Positions 17,327 through 26,187 of a DNA stretch of 64,000 bases are shown here, in pieces. The stretch lies in the NCBI RefSeq assembly GCF_005508865.1, contig NZ_SCOM01000002.1, positions 558,001 to 622,000 on the forward strand, read 5' to 3'. Every line of letters begins with the position of its first letter. The stretch's first letter is position 1. Under the pieces are notes generated by a model. It was not told the DNA's origin. It searched no databases and was given only the letters and a program-made list of their open reading frames with translations. This stretch comes from Pseudomonas sp. F(2018) (GTDB lineage Bacteria > Pseudomonadota > Gammaproteobacteria > Pseudomonadales > Pseudomonadaceae). The position numbers and the translations under genes are program-made.

Positions 17327-19390
17327 ATGGCTGACCTACTGAGCATTGGCCTGTCGGGCCTGTCGGCGAACAAGACGTCGCTGGCAGTCACCGGTCACAA
17401 CATCACCAACGTCAACACGCCCGGCTTCTCGCGGCAGGACACGGTGCAGGCCACGCGCATCCCGCAATTCAGCGGGGCCGGCTACATAGGTTCGGGCACC
17501 ACCCTGGTGGATGTGCGGCGCATCTACAACGAATTCCTGACTACCCAAGTGCGGACCAGCACGGCGCTGAACAGCGACGTGTCCGCCTATCTGGACCAGA
17601 TCAACCAGCTCGATTCGCTGCTGGCCGGGAGTACCACCGGTGTCACCCCCGGTCTGCAGAAGCTGTTCGCCTCGCTGCAGACTGCGGCGGAAGACCCCGC
17701 CAATATCCCGGCACGACAGCTGGTGCTGTCCGAGGCCGAGGGCCTGGCCAAGCGCTTCAACACCATCTACGACCGTCTCTACGAGCAGAACGCCTTCATC
17801 AACAAGCAGCTCGAGGCGGTGACCGACCAGGTCAACCAGCTGGCCACCTCCATCGCCGGCTACAACAACGCCATCGCCGTGGCTGCAGCCAACGGCCAGG
17901 CGCCCAACGATCTGCTGGATGCCCGCGAAGAGGCGGTGCGCAAGCTCTCCGAGTTCATCGGCGTGACCGTGGTGCCGCAGGACGACAACAGCTACAACCT
18001 GTTCATCGGTTCCGGGCAGCCGCTGGTGGTCGGCGCCACCGCCGCGCGCCTGGAAGTGGTACCTGGGCAGTCCGACCCGCTACGCGCGGAGATCCAGTTC
18101 GTCAGCGGCAACTCGCGCCAGGGCATCACCTCGCTGATCACCGGCGGCGAGATGGGCGGGCTGATTCGCTACCGCGAGGACGTGCTGGACGAGTCGCTGA
18201 ACGCCGTGGGGCGCCTGGCTCTTTCGATTGCCGATCAGGTCAACAGCCAGCTCGGCCAGGGCCTGGATCTCAAGGGCAATTTCGGCGAGCCGCTGTTCCG
18301 CGCGATCAACGATCCGCTGCTGATCGGCCAGCGCAGCATCGCCCGAGTCGGTAACAGCGACCCCACGGCCAACCTCAACGTGCTGATCGAGGACACCACG
18401 GCGCTGACCACCAGTGACTACGAGGTCGAGTTCACCAGCGCCACCGAGTACACGGTGCGCCGGATCTCCGATGGGCAGATGGTGTCGGCGTTGTATGACA
18501 ACGATGGCGATCCGGATACCCCGCTGGTAGCTGCGCCTTCGCCCTACGACATCACTAGTGCTACACCGCTGGTGTTCGAGGGGTTCTCGATGAATGTCGC
18601 GGCAGGCACCTTTGCCGCCGGCGACCGCTTCCGCGTGATGCCGACCCGTACGGCCGGTGACGATATTCGTGCCGATCTGAAGAATGCGGCGGAGCTGGCT
18701 TTCGCCTCGCCGCTCAAGGCAGAAACCAGCCCGGGCAATATCGGTACCGGCGTGATCACCCAACCGAGCCTGATCACCAAGATCGACATCTATGACCCGG
18801 TGGCTCAGGCCGCACTGGAAAACAGCCTGCGCACAACGCCGCCGCTGCGCATCGTGTTTACCTCGACCACCGGTTACGACGTGGTGGATACCACGGGCGC
18901 CGTGCTGAGCAGCAACACCATTGTGCCGGGGCAGAACAACACCCAGCAGATCACCGCTGGCACGCCACCCAACGACTTCACCTTCGAATTCACCATCAGC
19001 GGCCGGCCCAGTACCGGCGACAACTTCACCGTCGCCTTCAATACCAACGGTGTGTCGGATAACCGCAACGCCTTGAAACTGGCCGATCTGCAGAACAAGG
19101 CGACGATCGGTATCGACCCGAACTTCCCTGGTACCACCGGCACGAGTTTTACTGACTCCTACGGTGATCTGGTGGAGCGGGTCGGTACCCTGACCAGCCA
19201 GGCGCGGGTGGATGGCGAAGCGACCGGGGCCATCCTCAAGCAGGCCACCGACAACCGCGATTCGGTGTCAGCAGTGAACCTCGACGAAGAGGCGGCCAAG
19301 CTCATCCAGTTCGAACAGTACTACCAGGCGTCGGCGCAGATCATTCAAGTCGCGCGTAGTCTGTTCGATACCCTGATCAACACCTTCTAA
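17327..19390 (+). CDS. flgK: FlgK, hook-filament junction protein 1
   Basis: 687-residue junction protein, close to the P. aeruginosa length. The start MADLLSIGLSGLSANKTSL with VTGHNITNVNTPGFSRQ is the FlgK signature; the C-terminus has VNLDEEAAKLIQFEQYYQASAQIIQVARSLFDTLI. The central region (about residues 340-600) is Thr/Asp/Asn/Pro-rich with more relaxed codon use, the exposed D2/D3 region. Exported with FlgN as chaperone. Confidence 0.96.
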   Translation: MADLLSIGLSGLSANKTSLAVTGHNITNVNTPGFSRQDTVQATRIPQFSGAGYIGSGTTLVDVRRIYNEFLTTQVRTSTALNSDVSAYLDQINQLDSLLAGSTTGVTPGLQKLFASLQTAAEDPANIPARQLVLSEAEGLAKRFNTIYDRLYEQNAFINKQLEAVTDQVNQLATSIAGYNNAIAVAAANGQAPNDLLDAREEAVRKLSEFIGVTVVPQDDNSYNLFIGSGQPLVVGATAARLEVVPGQSDPLRAEIQFVSGNSRQGITSLITGGEMGGLIRYREDVLDESLNAVGRLALSIADQVNSQLGQGLDLKGNFGEPLFRAINDPLLIGQRSIARVGNSDPTANLNVLIEDTTALTTSDYEVEFTSATEYTVRRISDGQMVSALYDNDGDPDTPLVAAPSPYDITSATPLVFEGFSMNVAAGTFAAGDRFRVMPTRTAGDDIRADLKNAAELAFASPLKAETSPGNIGTGVITQPSLITKIDIYDPVAQAALENSLRTTPPLRIVFTSTTGYDVVDTTGAVLSSNTIVPGQNNTQQITAGTPPNDFTFEFTISGRPSTGDNFTVAFNTNGVSDNRNALKLADLQNKATIGIDPNFPGTTGTSFTDSYGDLVERVGTLTSQARVDGEATGAILKQATDNRDSVSAVNLDEEAAKLIQFEQYYQASAQIIQVARSLFDTLINTF

Positions 19391-19404
19391 GGCGGATAGC
19401 CATC

Positions 19405-21084
19405 ATGGTCATGCGCATCTCCTCCATCCAGGCCTTCAACAACGGTGTGAACGGCATTGGGCGCAACTATTCCGACGTGATCCGCACCCAGGAGCAGATC
19501 AGCAGCGGCAAGCGCATCCTGACCCCGGCGGACGATCCGGTGGCGTCGGTGCGCCTGCTGCAATTGGAGCAGCAGCAGGCGCTGCTGACCCAGTACAAGG
19601 ACAATCTGACGGCGGCGAAGAACAGCCTGACCCAGGAAGAGACCACGCTGAACTCGACGGTTACGGTGCTGCAGCGTATCCGCGAGCTGGCGGTGCAGGC
19701 AGGTGGCGGTGCGCTGTCGGCGGAGGACCGCAAGTCCATTGCCAAGGAGCTCGGAGAGCGCGAAAGCGAGCTACTCAACCTGATGAATAGCCGCAATGCC
19801 CGCGGCGAGTATCTGTTCGCTGGCTTCCTGGGCAAGACCGAGCCGTTTCTGCGTAACCCCGATGGCACCTACTCCTACTTCGGTGATGAAGGGCAGCGCA
19901 GCCTGCAGGTGGCCAGTTCCACCACCGTGGCGATCAACGACAATGGCAAGCGTCTGTTCGAGGATGTGATCAACGCTGATCGAGTGCTGGAAACGGGCGG
20001 GATCAACAATCCCGCCTTGGCCGGTCAGGTACCGCCGCTGCCGGCGACCACCATTCCGCCAGTGCCGGCCGCGGATCAGCGGGTCTTCATGTCGCAGGGG
20101 CTGGTAGAAAATCAGGATACGTTCAACGCCAATTTTCGTGCGGGTGAGCCGTACTCGCTGGCATTCGTCAGCGGCAACGAATTTCGCATCTATGACAGTG
20201 CCGGCACCGACGTGACCTCTGAGGTTCCTGGAGGCGGGCAGATTGATCCGCTGGCCAATGGTGGCAACGTCATCAACTTCCGCGGCATGCGCTTCCAGCT
20301 GGATGTGGTCTTGCAGCCGGGCGACAACGAGCAGGATCTAGACAACCTGTTGGCTGATACCGCTACCCCAGGCACCCCTGGCATCGGTACCCACAGTTTC
20401 ACTCTGCAGTCAGCGCCGACCGAATTTGCTGTGACTCGCTCTTCGACTAACGCCTCTACGGCGGTGGTCGCCGGCGGCACGATCAGCAATCAGGCGACCT
20501 TCAACGCACAGTTCCCTACTTCCGGTGTCGTGCTGCGCTTTACCAACGCGACCGATTTCGACGTCTACGCCCAGCCGGTGGGCCCTAGCAGCACGCCTAT
20601 TGCCACGGGCACGGCGCCGGGGCCATATCCGTCCACGTTCAGTGTATTCGGCGCCGATTTCACGCTCAGTGGGGCAGCAGCGGCTGGCGATGAGTTCGGC
20701 GTCAAACCGCAGTTTCAGGAGCAGCGCAGCATTCTCAACACGATCTCCCAGTTGAGGCAGTCGTTGGAATCCTCTCCTACCTCTGCGGCAGGAAATCTTG
20801 CGATACGCGACGAAGTATCTATTGCCCTGAAGAATCTCGATAACGGCATCGGTCAGGTGCTGGAGGTGCAGACCGAAATCGGCGCGCGACTCAATCTGAT
20901 CGATACCACCGAGGTCGATAACGAGGATGTGACCTTGGTCAACAAGGCTGTTCAGGCCGATCTAAGTGAGCTGGACTATGCCGAGGCACTGTCGCGCCTC
21001 TCGTTCCAGACGGTCATTCTCGAAGCCGCACAGCAAAGCTACGTCAAAATCGCCGGACTCAATTTGTTCAACCAGCTGCGTTAA
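19405..21084 (+). CDS. flgL: FlgL, hook-filament junction protein 2 (long form)
   Basis: 559-residue junction protein sharing the flagellin-like termini: MVMRISSIQAFNN and QEQISSGKRILTPADDPVASVRLLQLE at the N-terminus, and DYAEALSRLSFQTVILEAAQQSYVKIAGLNLF at the C-terminus. It is markedly longer than enterobacterial FlgL (317) and longer than the ~440 residues of P. aeruginosa as remembered. The excess lies in a central block (about residues 200-450) rich in Thr, Pro and Asn. AAGGCGGA lies eight bases before ATG 19405; a second ATG at 19411 is possible. Last gene of flgFGHIJKL. Confidence 0.94.
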   Translation: MVMRISSIQAFNNGVNGIGRNYSDVIRTQEQISSGKRILTPADDPVASVRLLQLEQQQALLTQYKDNLTAAKNSLTQEETTLNSTVTVLQRIRELAVQAGGGALSAEDRKSIAKELGERESELLNLMNSRNARGEYLFAGFLGKTEPFLRNPDGTYSYFGDEGQRSLQVASSTTVAINDNGKRLFEDVINADRVLETGGINNPALAGQVPPLPATTIPPVPAADQRVFMSQGLVENQDTFNANFRAGEPYSLAFVSGNEFRIYDSAGTDVTSEVPGGGQIDPLANGGNVINFRGMRFQLDVVLQPGDNEQDLDNLLADTATPGTPGIGTHSFTLQSAPTEFAVTRSSTNASTAVVAGGTISNQATFNAQFPTSGVVLRFTNATDFDVYAQPVGPSSTPIATGTAPGPYPSTFSVFGADFTLSGAAAAGDEFGVKPQFQEQRSILNTISQLRQSLESSPTSAAGNLAIRDEVSIALKNLDNGIGQVLEVQTEIGARLNLIDTTEVDNEDVTLVNKAVQADLSELDYAEALSRLSFQTVILEAAQQSYVKIAGLNLFNQLR

Positions 21085-21127
21085 GGTATCCGAACAAAAT
21101 CCCTAGCAGCTGATCAGGAAACTGGGA

Positions 21128-22459
21128 ATGAACATTTGTGTATTCGGCGCGGGCTACGTGGGACTGGTCCAAGCGGCCGTGCTCGCGAACGTGGGGCACA
21201 ATGTGCTGTGCATCGAGAGCGATGCCGCCAAGCGCGAAATGCTGGAGAACGGCAAGGTGCCGATCTACGAGCCAGGATTGGAGGGGCTCGTTCGAAGCAA
21301 TGTGGCGGAAGGGCGGCTGCGCTTCTCGGGCGACCTCGCGGATGCGGTCAAGCATGCCCGCATCCAGTTCATCGCGGTGGGTACGCCTTCCGATGCCAGT
21401 GGGCATGCCGATCTCACCTATGTGAACGCAGTGGCCAGAGGAATTGCCCAGGCGACCGAAACCGATCAACTGATCATCAACAAATCCACCGCTCCTGTGG
21501 GAACGGCGGATGCTATCCATGCACTGATGCTAGAGACTCTGGCGGCGCGCGGGCGCTCCGAGCTGGCGGTCGATGTGGTAGCCAATCCCGAATTCCTCAA
21601 GCAAGGCGCGGCTGTCAGCGATTGCCAGCGGCCGGACAGGATCATCGTCGGTTCGAGCGAGGTGAGCAGCATCGAGGTACTGCAGGAGCTCTACGCGCCG
21701 TTCAACCGCAACCGGGAAAGGATGATAGTCATGGATCGGCGCAGCGCCGAGCTGACCAAGTACGCGGCTAATGCCTTCCTCGCCACCAAGATCTCCTTTA
21801 TGAACGAGATGGCCAACCTGGCGGAGCTGTTCGCTGCTGACATCGAGATGGTGCGCAAGGGCATCGGTGCCGATCCGCGCATCGGCTACGACTTCATCTA
21901 CCCCGGCTGCGGTTATGGCGGCGCGTGTTTCCCCAAGGACGTACGCGCCCTGAAATCTTCGGCCTCCGAGGTCGGTTATGAGCCTGCCATCCTGCACGCG
22001 GTGGAGTCGGTCAACGAATCTCAGAAGCTTAAGCTCGGCAGTAATATTCTCGACTGCTATGGCGGCGATCTGCGCGGCCGTGTCTTCGCCCTTTGGGGCT
22101 TGGCGTTCAAAGCCAACACCGGCGATATGCGTGAGGCCCCCAGTCGCACTCTCCTGGAGGGTTTGTGGCAGGCGGGTGCGCGGGTACGCGCCTTCGATCC
22201 CGAGGCCATGCCAGAGTGCCTTCGACTGTACGGAGAGCGACCGGACCTGGAACTGGTGGGTAGCAAGGAAGAGGCGTTGGCCGGAGCCGACGCGCTCGTG
22301 GTCGTCACCGACTGGCAGAGCTTCAAGGCTCCGGATTTCGATTTTATTCGGCGCACACTGAGGGGCGCCTGCGTCTTCGACGGACGTAACCTCTACGACC
22401 CTCAGGTAATGCGCCGCTACGGCCTGCGTTACTACTCCATCGGCCGCCTCCCGGTTTAA
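21128..22459 (+). CDS. ugd: UDP-glucose/GDP-mannose dehydrogenase family protein (UDP-glucose 6-dehydrogenase-like)
   Basis: 443-residue NAD-dependent nucleotide-sugar 6-dehydrogenase, four-electron oxidation of a UDP-hexose (probably glucose) to the uronate. The NAD Rossmann motif GAGYVG is at residues 7-12, the VAVGTPS-like segment [12 protein letters not shown] near 80, the KSTAPVGT strand near 118, and the catalytic Cys at 267 in YGGACFPKD. The C-terminal UDP-binding domain has [17 protein letters not shown]. It starts 43 bases after flgL and ends in its own hairpin, so it may be a unit separate from the downstream CDP-sugar operon. UDP-glucuronate could feed the flagellar glycan or an unrelated polysaccharide. 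Confidence 0.9.
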   Translation: MNICVFGAGYVGLVQAAVLANVGHNVLCIESDAAKREMLENGKVPIYEPGLEGLVRSNVAEGRLRFSGDLADAVKHARIQFIAVGTPSDASGHADLTYVNAVARGIAQATETDQLIINKSTAPVGTADAIHALMLETLAARGRSELAVDVVANPEFLKQGAAVSDCQRPDRIIVGSSEVSSIEVLQELYAPFNRNRERMIVMDRRSAELTKYAANAFLATKISFMNEMANLAELFAADIEMVRKGIGADPRIGYDFIYPGCGYGGACFPKDVRALKSSASEVGYEPAILHAVESVNESQKLKLGSNILDCYGGDLRGRVFALWGLAFKANTGDMREAPSRTLLEGLWQAGARVRAFDPEAMPECLRLYGERPDLELVGSKEEALAGADALVVVTDWQSFKAPDFDFIRRTLRGACVFDGRNLYDPQVMRRYGLRYYSIGRLPV

Positions 22460-22470
22460 TCTCCTCCGTC

Positions 22471-22502
22471 ATAAGCAGGCCTCGCATGCGTGGCCTGCTT
22501 AT
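22471..22502 (+). terminator. Hairpin after the UDP-sugar dehydrogenase gene
   Basis: Perfect 11-base stem ATAAGCAGGCC/GGCCTGCTTAT; the ten-base loop itself contains CGCATGCG, which can pair further. Only TTATT rather than a long T tract ends the structure, so termination may be partial. It suggests that the rfbF operon has its own promoter in the 74 bases that follow. Confidence 0.6.
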
Positions 22503-22575
22503 TGCTATACCTGTTGTACAGAGAACAACACGTCGACTAATTGACGGTTCAGGTATCCGCGTCGAGGGAGCAGCG

Positions 22576-23346
22576 ATGAAGGCGGTCATTCTTGCCGGCG
22601 GGCTTGGCACACGCATCAGCGAGGAGTCTCATCTGAGACCCAAGCCGATGATCGAGATCGGTGGCAAGCCGATTCTCTGGCACATCATGAAGATCTACTC
22701 CCACCACGGAATTCAGGACTTCGTCATCTGCCTCGGCTACAAGGGCTACGTGATCAAGGAGTACTTCGCCAACTACTTCCTGCACATGTCCGACGTCACC
22801 TTCGATATGTCGAAGAATTCCATGGAAGTCCACCAGCGCTACGTCGAACCCTGGCGAGTTACCCTGGTCAACACTGGAGAGGACACCCTGACAGGCGGTC
22901 GTTTGCGCCGGGTCCGCGAGCATCTGGGCGACGAACCGTTCTGCTTTACCTACGGCGATGGTGTGGCGGACATCGACATCCGTGCGCTTATCGACTTCCA
23001 CAAGGCGCACGGCAAACCGGCCACGGTCACCGCCATCCAGCCGCCCGGGCGCTACGGAGCGCTCGGCATGCATGGCGATCTGGTTGACGCCTTTCAGGAA
23101 AAGCCAGCGGGTGATGGCTCATGGATCAACGGTGGCTTTTTCGTTCTCAACCCTTCTGTCATCGACTACATCGAGGGCGATCAATGTAGCTGGGAAGGAG
23201 AGCCGCTGATGCGCCTGGCTGAGGAGGACAATCTGATGGCGTTTCGTCACCGGGGCTTCTGGCAGGCGATGGATACGCTGCGCGACAAGAATCAGCTGAA
23301 TGATCTCTGGGTTGGCGGCAAGGCGCCCTGGAAACTCTGGCAATGA
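22576..23346 (+). CDS. rfbF: Glucose-1-phosphate cytidylyltransferase (RfbF)
   Basis: 256-residue nucleotidyltransferase joining CTP and glucose-1-phosphate to CDP-glucose, the usual length (257). The N-terminal signature [20 protein letters not shown] is at residues 6-25, with [31 protein letters not shown] and the family-typical [11 protein letters not shown]. The ATG at 22576 follows GAGGGAGC and is where family members begin; codons upstream in the same frame run into the ugd hairpin. First gene of the island operon and coupled to rfbG through an ATGA overlap. Confidence 0.94.
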   Translation: MKAVILAGGLGTRISEESHLRPKPMIEIGGKPILWHIMKIYSHHGIQDFVICLGYKGYVIKEYFANYFLHMSDVTFDMSKNSMEVHQRYVEPWRVTLVNTGEDTLTGGRLRRVREHLGDEPFCFTYGDGVADIDIRALIDFHKAHGKPATVTAIQPPGRYGALGMHGDLVDAFQEKPAGDGSWINGGFFVLNPSVIDYIEGDQCSWEGEPLMRLAEEDNLMAFRHRGFWQAMDTLRDKNQLNDLWVGGKAPWKLWQ

Positions 23347-24419
23347 ACCAGTTCGCGGCATGCTATCGCGGGCGCAGGGTATTGCTGACCGGGCATACCG
23401 GCTTCAAAGGTAGCTGGCTGGCAGCCTGGCTGACCGAGCTTGGTGCCGACGTTGTCGGTTTCTCCCTGCCGCGTGAGCTGGATGGTGACGCTCCGCACTG
23501 GGATGCGCTGGCGTTGCCGATGACTGACCTGCGCGGCGACATCCGTGATGCCGCCCTACTGCAGCGGGTAGTAGCCGAGTACCGTCCTGAGATTGTTTTC
23601 CATCTGGCAGCCCAGTCGTTGGTGCGGCCTTCCTATCGAGCGCCGCTGGATGCATGGTCAAGCAATGTCCTCGGCACGGCCAACGTCCTCGAGGCTTGCC
23701 GTCTCGCCGACGGCGTCGTGGCGATGGTGGTGGTGACGACCGACAAGGTCTATGCCAACCGCGAGTGGCCCTGGGGTTACCGGGAAAGCGACGAACTCGC
23801 CGGCCACGATCCCTACAGTGCTTCCAAAGCGGCCACCGAGCTGTTGTGCGATAGCTATCGCAAATCCTTCTGGCACCATGCTGGGCCGTTGCTCGCCACC
23901 GCGCGTGCGGGCAATGTGATTGGCGGCGGTGACTGGGCCGAGGACCGCCTGATTCCCGACCTGGTCCGAGCGGTGCAGACAGGGCAGACGCTGCAGATCC
24001 GCTCGCCATCGTCCACGCGCCCTTGGCAGCATGTGCTGGAGTGCCTGTCCGGCTACCTTTTGCTGGGCCAGCGCTTGCTCGAGGGGGATCGTGCCTGCGC
24101 CGAGGCGTGGAACTTCGGCCCTGCGCCGGAAGCCAATCGCCGCGTTGCCGATATTCTCGATGCGCTGCAGGCCCACTGGCCGGCCCTGAGTTGGCAGGCC
24201 ACTGCCGGAGATGGTCTGCACGAAGCCCGGCTGCTTTACCTAGACAGCGCCAAGGCCCGCCTCGGGTTGCACTGGACCCCGGTCTGGCCATTGTCGACTG
24301 CCTTGGAAATGACCGCCGACTGGTATCGGCGCTGCCACGAAGACGGAGAAATACCTACCCGCGATCAACTCGCCCGGTTTGCCGAGGCGGCGCAGACTGC
24401 GGGGTGCGTATGGGCCTGA
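23343..24419 (+). CDS. rfbG: CDP-glucose 4,6-dehydratase (RfbG)
   Basis: 358-residue short-chain dehydrogenase/reductase family enzyme converting CDP-D-glucose to CDP-4-keto-6-deoxy-D-glucose with tightly bound NAD. The cofactor motif GHTGFKG is at residues 17-23, [14 protein letters not shown] near 82, and the catalytic pair Tyr158/Lys162 in [29 protein letters not shown] is strongly typical of RfbG. Its start overlaps the rfbF stop by four bases (ATGA), and its 3' end overlaps the epimerase start. Confidence 0.94.
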   Translation: MNQFAACYRGRRVLLTGHTGFKGSWLAAWLTELGADVVGFSLPRELDGDAPHWDALALPMTDLRGDIRDAALLQRVVAEYRPEIVFHLAAQSLVRPSYRAPLDAWSSNVLGTANVLEACRLADGVVAMVVVTTDKVYANREWPWGYRESDELAGHDPYSASKAATELLCDSYRKSFWHHAGPLLATARAGNVIGGGDWAEDRLIPDLVRAVQTGQTLQIRSPSSTRPWQHVLECLSGYLLLGQRLLEGDRACAEAWNFGPAPEANRRVADILDALQAHWPALSWQATAGDGLHEARLLYLDSAKARLGLHWTPVWPLSTALEMTADWYRRCHEDGEIPTRDQLARFAEAAQTAGCVWA

Positions 24420-24967
24420 CCCTGGTCGCCACTGCGATCGACGGCCTGCTGCGCGTCGAAGGCGACGCCCACCATGACGAGCGGGGCGCCTTCGCGCGTC
24501 TTTTTTGCGCCCAGGAGCTCGAGTCGTTGCTCGGCCCGCGACGCATCGTGCAGATCAACCAGTCCCACACTTGCCAGGTCGGCGCGGTGCGCGGCCTGCA
24601 TTTCCAACGCTACCCCCATGCCGAGATGAAGCTCGTTCGCTGCATCCGTGGCGAGGTTTGGGACGTGGTGGTGGATCTGCGCCGCGGCTCGCCCACCTTC
24701 CTGCGCTGGCATGCTGAGCGCCTGAGTGCAGCCAACCGATTCATGCTGGTGATTCCCGAGGGCTGTGCCCATGGTTTCCAGGTGCTGGAGGCGAACAGCG
24801 AGATGCTTTACCTGCATACCGAGTTCTACCGTCCCGACGCGGAGGGTGGGGTGCGTCATGACGACCCCGCGCTTGCCATCGATTGGCCGCTTCCTGTGCG
24901 GGACCTGTCGGCGCGCGACCGCCAGCATTCACTTATCACCCCGGACTTCGTTGGGCTGGCACCATGA
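24410..24967 (+). CDS. dTDP-4-dehydrorhamnose 3,5-epimerase-like protein (RmlC family)
   Basis: 185-residue cupin sugar epimerase. RmlC-type features are QINQSHTCQVGAVRGLHFQ, with the catalytic-type His at about residue 64 in RGLHFQ, EVWDVVVDLRRGSPTF and FMLVIPEGCAHGFQVL. In this context the probable substrate is the CDP-4-keto-6-deoxyhexose made by RfbG rather than a dTDP sugar; that is inference from gene neighbours. The ATG at 24410 overlaps the end of rfbG by ten bases and its stop overlaps the next start (ATGA), so it is translationally coupled on both sides. It could act as a 3-, 5- or 3,5-epimerase. Confidence 0.85.
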   Translation: MGLTLVATAIDGLLRVEGDAHHDERGAFARLFCAQELESLLGPRRIVQINQSHTCQVGAVRGLHFQRYPHAEMKLVRCIRGEVWDVVVDLRRGSPTFLRWHAERLSAANRFMLVIPEGCAHGFQVLEANSEMLYLHTEFYRPDAEGGVRHDDPALAIDWPLPVRDLSARDRQHSLITPDFVGLAP

Positions 24968-26187
24968 ACTGTCGTCACTGTGACGTTGCGCTACGGCATT
25001 CCTTCCTCGACCTCGGTCACGCGCCGCCGTCGAACGCCTACCTAACCGAGGCCGACCTGGCGAGGCCGGAGCGCTATTACCCGCTGCGCCTTTGGGTCTG
25101 CGAGCATTGCTGGCTGGTACAGACCGATGACTATACCGAGGCCGGTGAACTGTTCGCGGCCGACTATGCCTATTTCTCGTCCACCTCCAGCGGCTGGCTG
25201 GCACACGCGCGCGACTATGCCGTGCGTATGCGTTCGATGTTGGCATTACAGGCGGACAGTCTGGTGATCGAGGTGGCGGCTAACGACGGCTACCTGTTGC
25301 GCAACTTTGTCGCAGCTGGAGTTCCGTGCCTGGGCATCGAGCCCACCGCCAGCACGGCCGACGCCGCCGAGCGACTGGGTATTCCGGTTCTGCGTGAGTT
25401 TTTCGGTGAGGCGCTTGGCGTTCAGTTGGCGAAGGAGGGCCAGCAGGCCGATCTGCTGATCGGTAACAACGTGTTCGCCCACGTGCCGGATATCAACGAC
25501 TTTTCCCGCGGGCTCAAGGCCCTGCTCAAGCCCGGCGGTACGCTCACCCTCGAGTTTCCGCACCTGCTGCGCCTGATTGAGCTGGTGCAGTTCGATACCG
25601 TCTACCACGAGCATTTTTCCTATCTGTCCTTGTACAGCGTCCAGCGCATCCTCTCCGCTGCTGGTCTGCGCATCCATGATGTTGAGGAGTTGGCCACCCA
25701 CGGCGGCAGCCTGCGTATTTTTGCCTGCCATGAAGATGATCCGCGTAGCCAGGCGGCGTCGGTGGAGGCCGTTCTGCAGGCGGAGGCCCGGGCCGGCCTG
25801 CGCGACTTGACGACTTATCGTGGCTTCCAGGCCCGAGCGGATCGGGTCAAGGATGACCTGCTCAGCTTCCTGCTGGAGCAGAAGCGAGCTGGTCGGCGGG
25901 TAGCCGCTTATGGTGCCGCCGCCAAGGGCAATACCATCCTCAACTACGCCGGGGTCCGGCCTGATCTGTTGCCCTGGGTGTTCGATGCCGCGCCATCGAA
26001 GCAGGGGAAATATTTGCCGGGCAGCCATATCCCGATCCGTTCGCCAGAAAATCTGGACGAGATACGTCCCGACCTGCTGTTGATCCTGCCCTGGAACATC
26101 GCTGAGGAAGTGATGGCGCAGAACGACAGGATTCGCCAATGGGGCGGCCGTTTCGTCATCGCTGTGCCGGAGTTGGAAGTCGTATGA
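24964..26187 (+). CDS. NDP-hexose C-methyltransferase, TylC3/CloU type
   Basis: 407-residue three-domain methyltransferase. The N-terminus carries two zinc-binding CxxC pairs (Cys3/Cys6 in NCRHC and Cys46/Cys49 in WVCEHC), the Methyltransf_13 domain. A class I SAM-binding domain follows with VIEVAANDGYLL near residues 101-112 and NNVFAHVPDINDF. The C-terminal Methyltransf_14 domain has VAAYGAAAKGNTILNYAG and ends SPENLDEIRPDLLLILPWNI. This three-part plan is that of sugar C-3 methyltransferases of the TylC3 group, which act on 4-keto sugars, so it probably makes a branched-chain CDP sugar. Both ends are coupled by ATGA overlaps. Confidence 0.86.
   Translation: MNCRHCDVALRHSFLDLGHAPPSNAYLTEADLARPERYYPLRLWVCEHCWLVQTDDYTEAGELFAADYAYFSSTSSGWLAHARDYAVRMRSMLALQADSLVIEVAANDGYLLRNFVAAGVPCLGIEPTASTADAAERLGIPVLREFFGEALGVQLAKEGQQADLLIGNNVFAHVPDINDFSRGLKALLKPGGTLTLEFPHLLRLIELVQFDTVYHEHFSYLSLYSVQRILSAAGLRIHDVEELATHGGSLRIFACHEDDPRSQAASVEAVLQAEARAGLRDLTTYRGFQARADRVKDDLLSFLLEQKRAGRRVAAYGAAAKGNTILNYAGVRPDLLPWVFDAAPSKQGKYLPGSHIPIRSPENLDEIRPDLLLILPWNIAEEVMAQNDRIRQWGGRFVIAVPELEVV

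Noticed and set aside
22512..22530. TGTTGT...ACAACA dyad before rfbF as an operator
   Set aside because: Only six-base arms with a seven-base loop and no recognisable regulator consensus; too weak to list as a site.
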